A DNA stretch of 50,937 nt, from contig PNJQ01000020.1 of assembly GCA_013821985.1 (NCBI GenBank), positions 1-50,937 of the forward strand, written 5' to 3'. Each line of letters starts with the position of its first letter. Positions within the stretch are counted from its first letter, which is position 1. Below are positions 23,254 through 31,494 of this stretch, in pieces. Source of the DNA: Opitutus sp. Lineage in GTDB: Bacteria; Verrucomicrobiota; Verrucomicrobiia; Opitutales; Opitutaceae. The notes beneath the pieces were generated by a model. It made no database searches. It was not told the DNA's origin and was given only the letters and a program-made list of their open reading frames with translations. The position numbers and the translations under genes are program-made.

Positions 23254-24453
23254 ATGTCGTCCTCCGCCTCGTCGCTCCGCTACGCAGACAAACTTGCGCC
23301 GGAGGCAGCGGCCGTGGTTCGCTCCGCGACGTTGCGGCACCGCCTAGCCAGCTCCTTCACCTACCTCTCGACCGGCGAGCGGCTCTACTGGGTGTGTCAG
23401 TTCGTCAGCTGGTTGTTTTTCTACTTGGTGAATTTGACGATCGTCTCCGCGTTCGCGGAGATGAAGCCGGCGGTCGCGGTTTGGCTGGCGGCCTTCATGC
23501 TCGTGGGACTCGAGATGACGCAGCGCTTCCGGCTGCACGTCCGCCGCGCCAACTGGCTTCAGTTGCCGCTGCCCAGGCTCATCGGCCGCGTGGTGGTTGC
23601 GGTGTTCTTCATGGCGATGGTCCACACGGCGTTCACCGTGCTGAGTTCGATGGCGTTTCTCGGCGGAGTGGCGCCGGGGAGGTCGGTCACGATCGTGCAG
23701 ATTTTCGGCATCGTCCTGACCAACCTGTTCAACATGAGCATCGTTTTCGGCGTGTGGGCGGGACTCTATTTTGCCGTCCAAACCGTCCGACGCCAGCGCC
23801 ACTCGGAGATGGAGCGCCTGCGCCTCGAGACGAGCCTGAAGGAAGCCGAACTCCGCGCGCTGAAATCGCAGGTGAACCCGCATTTCCTCTTCAATTCCCT
23901 GAACAGCCTGCGCGCGCTCATCGAAGAGGACGCGCCGCGCGCCCGCGAGTCCGTCACGCGCCTCGCCAACATGCTACGCTACTCGCTCCAGTCCGGGCAG
24001 CTCGAGACCGTGCCGTTCGAAGACGAGTTGCGCATCGTGGAGGACTACCTCGCCTTGGAACAAATCCGCCACGAAAACCGCCTCCGCGTCCGTTGGGAAA
24101 TTTCCGACGAGGTCCGCGCGCGCTTCCTGCCGCCGATGCTGCTCCAGACACTCGTAGAGAACGCCGTGAAATACGGCATCTCGCAGCGCCGCGGCGGGGG
24201 CGAACTCGTCGTGGCGGCCCGCATCGATTCGGGCAATCTGCTCATCCGCGTCTCCAACCCGGGCGATCTCACCCATCCGGCTGCAGCCTCCGCCGCCGCC
24301 AAGGCCGGCTCATCCACCGGAGTCGGCCTGCGCAACGCCTCCGAGCGCCTCAAATTGCTCTTCGGTGAAAAGGCCCGCCTCGCGCTCCGTTCGGAATCGC
24401 CCGGCTGGGTCACGGCCGAAGTGGTCATCCCGCTCGCCTCACCCGCCCCATGA
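23254..24453 (+). CDS. LytS-type sensor histidine kinase (NatK-like position)
   Basis: The 399-aa product has about four transmembrane helices (roughly 45-170), a coiled-coil linker, then a His_kinase domain with the phospho-acceptor in QVNPHFLFNSL (His210). A compact HATPase domain follows (LVENAVKYGI, TGVGLRNASERL). No periplasmic sensor domain of note is present, so it may sense the membrane or a membrane partner. It overlaps the LytTR regulator start by 4 nt. The downstream NatA/NatB-like ABC genes suggest a kinase-regulator-transporter unit like Bacillus natKR-natAB. Confidence 0.92.
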   Translation: MSSSASSLRYADKLAPEAAAVVRSATLRHRLASSFTYLSTGERLYWVCQFVSWLFFYLVNLTIVSAFAEMKPAVAVWLAAFMLVGLEMTQRFRLHVRRANWLQLPLPRLIGRVVVAVFFMAMVHTAFTVLSSMAFLGGVAPGRSVTIVQIFGIVLTNLFNMSIVFGVWAGLYFAVQTVRRQRHSEMERLRLETSLKEAELRALKSQVNPHFLFNSLNSLRALIEEDAPRARESVTRLANMLRYSLQSGQLETVPFEDELRIVEDYLALEQIRHENRLRVRWEISDEVRARFLPPMLLQTLVENAVKYGISQRRGGGELVVAARIDSGNLLIRVSNPGDLTHPAAASAAAKAGSSTGVGLRNASERLKLLFGEKARLALRSESPGWVTAEVVIPLASPAP

Positions 24454-25178
24454 AAGCCCTGCTGATCGACGACGAGCGCCTCGCGCGCAATGAACTCCGC
24501 CGCCTCCTCGCAGTCCACAAGGATATCGAGATCGCTGGCGAGGCGGTGGATGTCGATGACGCGCTTGAAAAAGTCGCCACGCTCAAGCCCGACCTCCTGT
24601 TCCTCGATGTGCAGATGCCGGGCGCCGACGGCTTCTCGCTCCTCGAACGCCTCGAGATGCCGATGCCGCTCGTCATTTTCACGACGGCCTACGACGAGTT
24701 CGCCGTGAAGGCCTTTGAGTTCAACGCGCTGGATTACCTGCTCAAGCCGGTCGATCCGACGCGTCTCGGCGCCTCGCTCGAAAAACTCCGCATGCGCGCG
24801 TCCGCCTCTGCGGAGGGCGGCGACAACATCGCGCGCACGCGCCTCTCGCTCGAGGACAAGGTCTTCGTCCGCGAGGGCGACCAGTGCTGGTTCGTGCCGG
24901 TGAAGAACATCCGGCTGCTCGAATCCGAGGGCAACTACACGCGCGTGCATTTCGACGACAACAAGCCGCAGCTTTTCCGCTCGCTCACCGCGATGGAGGA
25001 ACGGCTCGATCCGAAGCATTTCTTCCGCGCCAACCGCAAGCAGGTGATCAACCTGGCGTGGGTGGACGGCATCGAGCCGTGGTTCAGCGGCGGCCTGCTC
25101 GTGCGCCTGAAGGGCGGCCTGAAGGTCGAGCTCTCGCGCCGGCAGGCGCAGGACTTCCGCGACCGGATGAGCCTCTGA
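24450..25178 (+). CDS. LytTR-family response regulator (NatR-like position)
   Basis: The 242-aa product has a receiver (1-118) with LLIDDER, phospho-acceptor Asp53 in LFLDVQMPG and Lys in LLKPVDP. A LytTR DNA-binding domain follows (about 135-242, KVFVREGDQCWFV to FFRANRKQVINLAWV). It is coupled to the kinase by an ATGA overlap. Its likely targets are its own operon and the ABC genes downstream. No clear repeat pair was found in the short 23163-23253 upstream region. Confidence 0.93.
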   Translation: MKALLIDDERLARNELRRLLAVHKDIEIAGEAVDVDDALEKVATLKPDLLFLDVQMPGADGFSLLERLEMPMPLVIFTTAYDEFAVKAFEFNALDYLLKPVDPTRLGASLEKLRMRASASAEGGDNIARTRLSLEDKVFVREGDQCWFVPVKNIRLLESEGNYTRVHFDDNKPQLFRSLTAMEERLDPKHFFRANRKQVINLAWVDGIEPWFSGGLLVRLKGGLKVELSRRQAQDFRDRMSL

Positions 25179-25186
25179 TTTTTCCC

Positions 25187-25339
25187 ATGAAATACTGTTC
25201 CCTGTTCACCCAGATATTAACGCCGCTCGCTCTCGGCGCGGCGTTCACCGCGTCCAACGGTCCGGGCGTCGGATTCACGCTCGGGATTTCCGTCGCGCTC
25301 GCGCAGCAGGTGTATCGCCGCACTGCCCGCGAGTCCTGA
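25187..25339 (+). CDS. Small membrane peptide (50 aa) between LytTR and ABC genes
   Basis: Unrecognised. The 50-aa product has one long or two short hydrophobic stretches (about 5-22 and 27-40) and a basic C-terminus (RRTARES). It starts 8 nt after the regulator stop and ends 48 nt before the ATPase gene, so it sits inside the operon. It could be a membrane partner of the kinase or transporter, or a signal peptide-like product. No export or cleavage motif is certain. Confidence 0.62.
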   Translation: MKYCSLFTQILTPLALGAAFTASNGPGVGFTLGISVALAQQVYRRTARES

Positions 25340-25387
25340 CCGCGGTATCTCTTCCGCCCTGCACACACACCACGAACCCCACTGCTC

Positions 25388-26140
25388 ATGATCGAAGCGC
25401 GCAATCTCACGAAGACGTTTACCGATAAGAAACGCGGCGTCATCACCGCGACGGAGAACGTCTCGTTCACCTGCCAGCCCGGCCGCATCTACGGCCTGCT
25501 CGGCGCCAACGGCGCCGGCAAGACCACGACGCTGCGCCTGCTCGCCACGCTGCTCAAGCCCACGAGCGGCACCGCCACCGTGGCCGGACACGACATCGGC
25601 ACGGCGCCCGAACAGGTCCGCGCCAACGTCGGCTTCCTCGCCGCGTCGACCGCGCTCTACGGCCGGTTGACCGCGCGCGAGATGATCGCGTATTTCGGCC
25701 GGCTCAACGGCATGAGCGACGACGCCATCCGCGCCCGCATCCGCCTGCTCGCCGACGAGCTGGGGATGCACGAGTTCCTCGACCGCCGTTGCGAGAAGTT
25801 CTCCACCGGCATGAAGCAGAAGACGTCGATCGCCCGCACGCTCGTGCACGACCCCGCCGTGATGATCTTCGACGAACCGACGCTCGGCCTCGACGTCATG
25901 ACCGCGCGCTCGATCGTCCGCTTCGTGCGCGACTGCCGCAACCGCGGGAAGACCGTGATCTACTCCACGCATGTGATGAGCGAGGTGGAGAAGCTCTGCG
26001 ACACCATCGGCATCATCCACAACGGCCGGCTGGTCGCCGAGGGCACGCTCGAGGGCTTGCGCGCCAAGTTCGGCGAGCAGGACATGGAAGAAGTCTTCGT
26101 CAAAGCCGTCGGCGGCGAAGCCGAAGCCAACGCCGCCTGA
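25388..26140 (+). CDS. ABC transporter ATP-binding protein, NatA-like
   Basis: The 250-aa ATPase has Walker [10 protein letters not shown] (39-47), a signature of the form FSTGMKQK in place of LSGGQ, Walker [14 protein letters not shown] and the switch His in [14 protein letters not shown]. The variant signature and STHVM pattern match the NatA/CcmA export group of ABC-2 systems. It powers the permease encoded 12 bp downstream. Likely function is efflux of Na+ or another solute, by analogy to NatAB. Confidence 0.93.
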   Translation: MIEARNLTKTFTDKKRGVITATENVSFTCQPGRIYGLLGANGAGKTTTLRLLATLLKPTSGTATVAGHDIGTAPEQVRANVGFLAASTALYGRLTAREMIAYFGRLNGMSDDAIRARIRLLADELGMHEFLDRRCEKFSTGMKQKTSIARTLVHDPAVMIFDEPTLGLDVMTARSIVRFVRDCRNRGKTVIYSTHVMSEVEKLCDTIGIIHNGRLVAEGTLEGLRAKFGEQDMEEVFVKAVGGEAEANAA

Positions 26141-26152
26141 GGAGACCACGCC

Positions 26153-27397
26153 ATGAACTGGAACAACATCCTGACGGTTTACTTCAAAGAGCTGCGCGAC
26201 TCGCTCCGCGACCGTCGCACACTCATGTCGATGATCGTCGTCCCGACGCTCGTCATGCCGATCCTCGTCTTCGGCGTCGGCACCATCATGTCGAAGGTGA
26301 TCAAGAAGGCGCGCGACGAGGCCACCACGATGGTCATCGTCGGCGGCGCGGACTCGCCCGCGGTCGTCGCGGCGCTGAAGGCCGACAAGCGCTTCAAAGT
26401 CGTCGCGAACGACGGCAATTATCGCGCGGCGATCTCGGATAAAAAAATCCGAGTCGCCGTCGACATCCCCGAGGGCTTCGAGGCCGCGCTGAAAGCCGGT
26501 GCCCCGAAGGTCGTGACGCTTTTCCATTACGAGGGCGAACTGAAGTCCGGCATCGGCGTCTCCGCGGTGGATCGCTTCTTCCGCGATCTCCGCGACAAGA
26601 CCGTCGAGGCGCGACTGGCCGAGCGCAGCCTGCCGGTCGATCTGGTGAATCCCTTCGAAGTGAAGCGCGAAAACGTCGCCCCGCCGGAAAAGGTCGGCGG
26701 CAACCTCGTCGGCGGCTTCATTCCCTACATCATCATCATCCTTTGCTTCACCGGCGCGATGTATCCTGCGATGGATCTCACGGCCGGAGAAAAGGAGCGC
26801 GGCACGATGGAGACGCTGCTCTGCAGTCCGGTGGCGCGAATCAACATCGTGCTCGGCAAATTCCTCATGGTGCTCACCGCGTCGATTGCAACGATGTGTC
26901 TCTCGCTCGTCTCGATGGTCGTGAGTGTGATGCTCGGCGGCAGCATCTTCACCGGCGAACGCACGACGGCGGCGATGCAAACCGCGACCGCCGCGCGCGG
27001 CGGAGATCCGGCAGCTTTTATGCCGATGATCGATCCGACCGGCATCTTCGGCGTGTTCGCGATGGTCGCGCCCGTGGCGGTGTTATTCGCGGCGCTGTTG
27101 CTCGCGATCTCACTTTTCGCCAAGAGCTACAAGGAAGCGCAAAGCTACGTCTCGCCGTTACTGATTCTAGTGTTCGCCCCGGCGATGCTGGGCTTGATGC
27201 CAGGAATCGAACTTAACACGACGACCTCATTGATTCCGATTCTCAACCTCTCGCTGGTCTGCAAGGAAATGCTCTCCGGCGTCTGGCACTGGCAATACAT
27301 CGGGCTCATCTTCGCGTCGTCCTGCCTCTACGCCGCCGTCGCGCTCGCGTTCGCCGTCTGGCAGTTCAAGCGCGAGGACGTGATGTTCCGCGCATAA
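26153..27397 (+). CDS. ABC-2 type permease, NatB-like
   Basis: The 414-aa membrane protein has one N-terminal helix (about 22-44), a large extracytoplasmic segment (about 45-180), then about five helices. The core includes YPAMDLTAGEKERGTMETLLCSPV, the conserved ABC-2 permease motif. It follows NatA-like with a GGAG ribosome-binding site at 26141. A perfect REP pair closes the operon at 27396. The extruded substrate is unknown. Confidence 0.92.
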   Translation: MNWNNILTVYFKELRDSLRDRRTLMSMIVVPTLVMPILVFGVGTIMSKVIKKARDEATTMVIVGGADSPAVVAALKADKRFKVVANDGNYRAAISDKKIRVAVDIPEGFEAALKAGAPKVVTLFHYEGELKSGIGVSAVDRFFRDLRDKTVEARLAERSLPVDLVNPFEVKRENVAPPEKVGGNLVGGFIPYIIIILCFTGAMYPAMDLTAGEKERGTMETLLCSPVARINIVLGKFLMVLTASIATMCLSLVSMVVSVMLGGSIFTGERTTAAMQTATAARGGDPAAFMPMIDPTGIFGVFAMVAPVAVLFAALLLAISLFAKSYKEAQSYVSPLLILVFAPAMLGLMPGIELNTTTSLIPILNLSLVCKEMLSGVWHWQYIGLIFASSCLYAAVALAFAVWQFKREDVMFRA

Positions 27398-27497
27398 AGT
27401 AGGGCCGGCTTCAGCCGGCCCAAAAAAATTCCGCTCGCGAGCAAACACTCGCGAACAACGTCCGACTTGGGCCGGCTGAAGCCGGCCCTACTTTTTT
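27396..27497. repeat. Inverted REP pair (REPIN) and probable terminator
   Basis: The 27-bp arms 27396-27422 and 27468-27494 are perfect inverted copies. Each arm has an inner palindrome GGCCGGCTTCAGCCGGCC. The right arm runs into a T tract (27492-27497), so the element can also act as a Rho-independent terminator for the ABC operon. The left arm overlaps the permease stop codon. Confidence 0.88.
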
Positions 27498-27624
27498 GCC
27501 GCACTCGCCCTGCGAACCGTTGGTCAAAACCGGCGCGCGCCGGTAAACCCCGCGTAAATGCCGGGCGGAGCCGTAGGCAGAGCGAAACATCTGCGCTAAG
27601 GTGGCGTCGTCACCTGTGACAACC

Positions 27625-28095
27625 ATGAGCACCCCCGAACAAACGACCGATCATCTGCGCTACGAAATCGCGCAGCTCGAGAAGATGCGGCAGCAGATTT
27701 TCTCCGACATGGAAGCCCTGCGCACGCAGGAGCAGAACCTCCGCCTCTACGAGGCGCGCCTGCGCGGCCCGCAATCGCCGGCGGCGACGACGCAGGCGCC
27801 GTTCGCCGGCCAGCGCGAGTTCGACGCCGAGCGCGACAAGCTCGCCCGCCTCCGCGGCCTCCTCGAGGCCGAGCGCCGCTCGCTCGTCGACGAGCGCCTC
27901 GCGGTCCGCGACGAGAAGGTGGCGCTCGCCCAGAAGACCGAGGAGCTCAAGCAGCGCGAAGCCTGGCTTGAGGTCCGCGAGCGCGACTTCAAGGTCAAGA
28001 CCTTCGCCGCGCCGCCGAAAAGCAAAGGAAGCGCGAATCCGTTCCAGGCCGCGAAGAATTTCCTGAGCCTCGGCTCCAAGCGCGCGGTGGGCTGA
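27625..28095 (+). CDS. Coiled-coil protein, unknown (156 aa)
   Basis: The 156-aa product is largely heptad-patterned: 9-50 and 65-130 are rich in Glu, Arg, Leu and Gln (HLRYEIAQLEKMRQQIF, DKLARLRGLLEAERRS). A short basic tail with FQAAKNFLSLGSKR follows. No enzymatic or membrane feature is seen. It might be a structural or adaptor protein. A terminator follows at 28121. Confidence 0.8.
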   Translation: MSTPEQTTDHLRYEIAQLEKMRQQIFSDMEALRTQEQNLRLYEARLRGPQSPAATTQAPFAGQREFDAERDKLARLRGLLEAERRSLVDERLAVRDEKVALAQKTEELKQREAWLEVRERDFKVKTFAAPPKSKGSANPFQAAKNFLSLGSKRAVG

Positions 28096-28120
28096 GCGGA
28101 ATTGTGTGCGGTTCATAGCG

Positions 28121-28161
28121 CGAGCCCGGACCTTTGTGGGTGGTCCGGGCTCGTCATTTTT
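28121..28161 (+). terminator. Rho-independent terminator
   Basis: A 12-bp perfect stem (28121-28132 with 28142-28153) is followed by a T-rich stretch (CATTTTTC), 25 nt after the coiled-coil gene stop. Confidence 0.8.
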
Positions 28162-28202
28162 CTGGTGCTCGCGCCGGTGAATGGAAGAGCGCTGCGGGCC
28201 AG

Positions 28203-28306
28203 GGTGGACGCGCAGGTCCCTCTGCGCGGCGCAGGAGTTGCAGAGCGCGTCGGGTGCGCGGACGGAACCGTGCGCGCTGGCGGGCAGAGGGACCTGTCCG
28301 CCCACC
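28203..28306. repeat. Inverted REP pair with AGGTCCCTCTGC arms
   Basis: Arms 28203-28225 and 28284-28306 are inverted copies matching at about 20 of 23 positions, including a perfect 12-bp block (28214-28225 with 28284-28295). The element lies between the terminator at 28121 and the convergent ABC-F gene. No gene is seen in 28096-28372. Confidence 0.75.
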
Positions 28307-28372
28307 TTGACGCTCCGTAGAAAAAAGGTCGGGCGCTGGCACTGGGGGCGCCTCGAACGTCAGGGCAAACGC

Positions 28373-30268
28373 TCAGTCGCTCTGCTTTTCCGCTTCCGTC
28401 AGCTTCGTCGCCATCGCTTCCCACTCGGCCGTGGCGGCGTGGAGCAGGTCCACGGTGCTGCTGAGTTCGCGGTTCAAATGCTGGGCGCGGCCGGCCTGCG
28501 TGTAGGTCTCGGGCTTCTCCAACTCGGCCGTGAGTTCGTTCTGCTTCGCCTCGAGTTCGCTGACGCGCTGCTCGAGCCTGCCCACCTCCGTGCGCAGTTT
28601 TTTCAGTTCGCCGGCAGAGAGTTTCTTTTCCTGGGGACGCGGTGCCCCCGCCGCGTTCGACCGCTCCGAGGGCGTCGCGGCTCCAGGTGAAACCTGCTTC
28701 GGCCGCGCATCCGTGAAGCCCGCCGTCAGCGCCGCGCGCGCGTTCGAGGCCTTCGATTTCTCGAGGTAATAATCGTAGTCGCCGGCATACGGCGTCAGCC
28801 GGCCGCTGTGGACGTGCAGCACGTTCTTCGCGAGCTGTCGGATGAAATAGACGTCGTGGCTGATGAAGATGAACGTGCCGTCGTATTGCCGGAGGGCGTT
28901 GACGAGCGCGTCGATCGACGGGATGTCGAGGTGCGTCGTGGGTTCGTCCATCAGCAGCAGGTTCGGCGGGTTCACGAGCAGGCGCGCGAGCGCGAGGCGC
29001 GATTTCTCGCCGCCGGAGAGCACGGCCACCTTCTTGAAGACGTCGTCCTTGCGGAAGAGGAAGCCGCCGAGCACCGCGCGGGCCTGCTGCTCGGTGAGCT
29101 GGTTTTCCGCCGTGCGCAGCTCCATCACGTTCTCGAGCACGGTGAGGTCGAGCTTCAGGTTTTCGCTGCGGTTCTGCGCGAAGTAGCCGGGGATGACGTT
29201 GCTGCCGAGCTCGCGCTTGCCGCCTTGGATCGGGATTACGTCCGCGAGAATCTTGAGCAGTGTGGATTTGCCCGCGCCGTTCGGGCCGACGAGCACGATT
29301 TTCTGGCCGCGTTCCGCCTCGAAGTTCAAATCGCGATACACGACGTGATCGCCGTAGGCCTGTTGGACGTTTTCGAGCGTCACAACCTTGAGTCCCGAGC
29401 GCGGCGGCTGCGGAAAACGGAAATTGATGCGTTTGAGATCCTCCCACGGCTCCTCGACGGCGACGTCCTTGAGGCGTTCGATCTGCTTCTCCTTCGACTT
29501 CGCGCGCGAGGCCATCGAGGCCTTGGCGCCGAAGCGATCGACGAATTTCTGCAGGTGCGCGATTTCGCGCTGCTGGTTCTTGAAGAGCGCAGCCTGCTGT
29601 TCCTTCCGCGCATCCTTCTCGTTCAGGTAATCGTCGTAGTTGCCCGTGTATTTATTGAGCGTGCCCCCGCGCAGCTCGAGGATGCCGGTGCAAAGCGTGT
29701 TCAGGAATTCGCGATCGTGCGACACGATGAGCAGCCCGCCCGGGTAGCGCGTGAGATAATCCTGGAACCAGAGCAGCGCCTCGAGATCGAGGTGGTTCGT
29801 CGGCTCGTCGAGCAACAGCAGCGCCGGCTCGCTCACCAGCAGCCGCGCGAGGTGCGCGCGCATCACCCAGCCGCCGGAAAAGGACTTCGCCTGCTTGTCG
29901 TGGTCTTCCTCGCGGAAGCCGAGACCAGCCAGAATCTTTTTCGCCCGCGGCTCGAGCGTCCAGTCGATGTCGTAGTCGTCGTCGTTCTCCGGCACGAGCT
30001 TCTTGCCGCTCGTGGCGATCTGAATGATCGATTCGTCGCCCACGGGCGCACTTTCCTGCGGCAGAAAGCCGAAGTCCGCGCCGCGTTCCCACTCGATGAT
30101 GCCCTCATCCGGCTGCTCCTCGCAGAGGATGAGGTTGAACAAGGTGGATTTGCCCGCGCCGTTCGGGCCGACGAGGCCATAACGATCCGTGCGCGCAACG
30201 AACAGCGACACCTCGGAGAACAGTTCTCGGGTGCCGTAGGACTTCGCGACATCGGCCAGGGTCAGCAT
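28373..30268 (-). CDS. ABC-F family ATPase (Uup/EttA-like)
   Basis: Cytosolic protein with two ABC ATPase domains and no membrane part; relatives act on the ribosome in translation quality control or antibiotic protection. The 631-aa product has two Walker A motifs (GPNGAGKST), two SGG-type signatures (SFSGGWVMR, LSGGEKSR) and two Walker B motifs with DEPTNHLD and DEPTTHLD. The inter-domain linker contains the ABC-F helix (MASRAKSKEKQIERL). A C-terminal coiled coil (about 560-631) follows, as in Uup. ATG 30268 is preferred over an upstream start. The exact subfamily is unsure. Confidence 0.94.
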   Translation of the reverse strand: MLTLADVAKSYGTRELFSEVSLFVARTDRYGLVGPNGAGKSTLFNLILCEEQPDEGIIEWERGADFGFLPQESAPVGDESIIQIATSGKKLVPENDDDYDIDWTLEPRAKKILAGLGFREEDHDKQAKSFSGGWVMRAHLARLLVSEPALLLLDEPTNHLDLEALLWFQDYLTRYPGGLLIVSHDREFLNTLCTGILELRGGTLNKYTGNYDDYLNEKDARKEQQAALFKNQQREIAHLQKFVDRFGAKASMASRAKSKEKQIERLKDVAVEEPWEDLKRINFRFPQPPRSGLKVVTLENVQQAYGDHVVYRDLNFEAERGQKIVLVGPNGAGKSTLLKILADVIPIQGGKRELGSNVIPGYFAQNRSENLKLDLTVLENVMELRTAENQLTEQQARAVLGGFLFRKDDVFKKVAVLSGGEKSRLALARLLVNPPNLLLMDEPTTHLDIPSIDALVNALRQYDGTFIFISHDVYFIRQLAKNVLHVHSGRLTPYAGDYDYYLEKSKASNARAALTAGFTDARPKQVSPGAATPSERSNAAGAPRPQEKKLSAGELKKLRTEVGRLEQRVSELEAKQNELTAELEKPETYTQAGRAQHLNRELSSTVDLLHAATAEWEAMATKLTEAEKQSD

Positions 30269-30390
30269 GGAAAACCCGCGAGTCAGCCCACCGCCCCCGC
30301 CCTCGTCAATGACTCGTTTTGCACGGCGCATCTTCGCGGGTCCGACCCGACAATCAGGCGGCGCACCGAGGCGGCGACCGCCGGCGGATC

Positions 30391-30407
30391 GTAACGTAAT
30401 CCGTTAC
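30391..30407. promoter_or_regulatory. Small palindrome upstream of the ABC-F gene
   Basis: GTAACG (30391-30396) and CGTTAC (30402-30407) form a 6-bp inverted repeat with a 5-nt centre in otherwise GC-rich DNA, 123 bp before the ABC-F ATG. It may be an operator. The rest of 30269-30433 has nothing recognisable. Confidence 0.35.
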
Positions 30408-30433
30408 AAGTCAGCGCGTGCGACTCGCTTCCC

Positions 30434-31330
30434 TCAACGCACCAGCGTCAGCGCCACGGCGCCGGCCACCGCCAGCGCTCCACCGACGAGCGAGCGCTTC
30501 GACGGCCGTTCGCCTTCGATCCAGTAGGCGAGGGGAATCACCGCCAGCGGCGCGCATGCGGTGATCGGCAGCACGAGTCCGCTCGGCGCGGAGGCGAGCG
30601 CGATCTGAAACGTGCCCATCCCGAGCACCGGGCCGGCGAGCGCGTGCACCAAGATCCAGCCGTGCGCACGCAAGGGGGGAGCGGGTGGGCGGGGCAAACC
30701 CTGGCGTGCCTCGAGCCACGCCTTGATGGCGAACCACGCGATCGTGATGAAAATGCCGCCGAGAATTCGCTGGTAAGCCGCGGTGAGTCCGTCGATGTGC
30801 TCGCCCGCCGCCGCGGTTAACTCGAAGCCGCGCCGGCTCAACACGGCGCCGAAACCCTGGCCCGCCGCCGCGATCAGCCCGAGCAGAATACCGATCGGCC
30901 GCACGCGGACTTTGGGCGGCGAGGTTTTCGTCGGCACCAGCGCCACGACGATGCCTGCGAGCACGAGACCGATGCACGCGAACTGCGCGCCCGTCAGCCG
31001 CGTATCGAGCCACAGCCACTCAATGCCGATCGCGATCGGCACGCTGAGGCACTGGTTCATCGTCGTCGTGAGCCGCGCCCCCAGAAACGGCAACGCGGCG
31101 AAGAACGCCAGGTCGCCGATGCCCATCCCCGCGAGGCCGCTGAGCAAAAACGTGCCGACCGCCGGTCCACGGTGGCCTTGGCCGAAAATATACGCCCACG
31201 CGCCGAGAAACAACAGACCGAGCGTGAGCCGCCCGAGGTTCGCGCGCGCCGGTCCCACCGCCTGCTGACTCTTCTGTGCCAGCACGGACGAAGCGGCAAA
31301 CAGCAGGGTGGTGACGAACGCGTAAAGCAT
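30434..31330 (-). CDS. EamA/DMT-family transporter
   Basis: The 298-aa integral membrane protein has about ten hydrophobic helices arranged as two EamA repeats (about 1-130 and 145-298). The repeats include FAALPFLGARLTTTMNQCLSVPIA and FQIALASAPSGLVLPITACAPLAVIPLAYW. It probably exports metabolites or amino acids, with the substrate unknown. The divergent 164-bp region to the YyaL-like gene contains a perfect palindrome and a -10 consensus directed at this gene. Confidence 0.88.
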   Translation of the reverse strand: MLYAFVTTLLFAASSVLAQKSQQAVGPARANLGRLTLGLLFLGAWAYIFGQGHRGPAVGTFLLSGLAGMGIGDLAFFAALPFLGARLTTTMNQCLSVPIAIGIEWLWLDTRLTGAQFACIGLVLAGIVVALVPTKTSPPKVRVRPIGILLGLIAAAGQGFGAVLSRRGFELTAAAGEHIDGLTAAYQRILGGIFITIAWFAIKAWLEARQGLPRPPAPPLRAHGWILVHALAGPVLGMGTFQIALASAPSGLVLPITACAPLAVIPLAYWIEGERPSKRSLVGGALAVAGAVALTLVR

Positions 31331-31389
31331 CGGGAAAGCTCACGTTGTCTTGCGTGCGCCCGGGCTGACGAGCGCGAAGTGCCACGGCG

Positions 31390-31416
31390 AACTTGTCATC
31401 TATTATATGACAAGTT
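31390..31416 (-). promoter_or_regulatory. Perfect 10-bp inverted repeat over a TATAAT box
   Basis: AACTTGTCAT (31390-31399) and ATGACAAGTT (31407-31416) are perfect inverted copies around a 7-nt AT-rich centre. On the minus strand, 31402-31407 read TATAAT, a consensus -10, 72 nt from the EamA transporter start codon. No good -35 was found. A repressor dimer bound here would block that promoter. The regulator is not encoded beside it. Confidence 0.6.
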
Positions 31417-31494
31417 TGCGGGGACACCGCGGCGCGTGGCGGAGGACGGAAATCACGCAGTTGCGTTCGCTTTGCGCGCGGATTGTTTGGCGCG

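Noticed and set aside
28102-28320. 72-codon plus-strand ORF
   Set aside because: It translates the terminator stem and an inverted REP pair.
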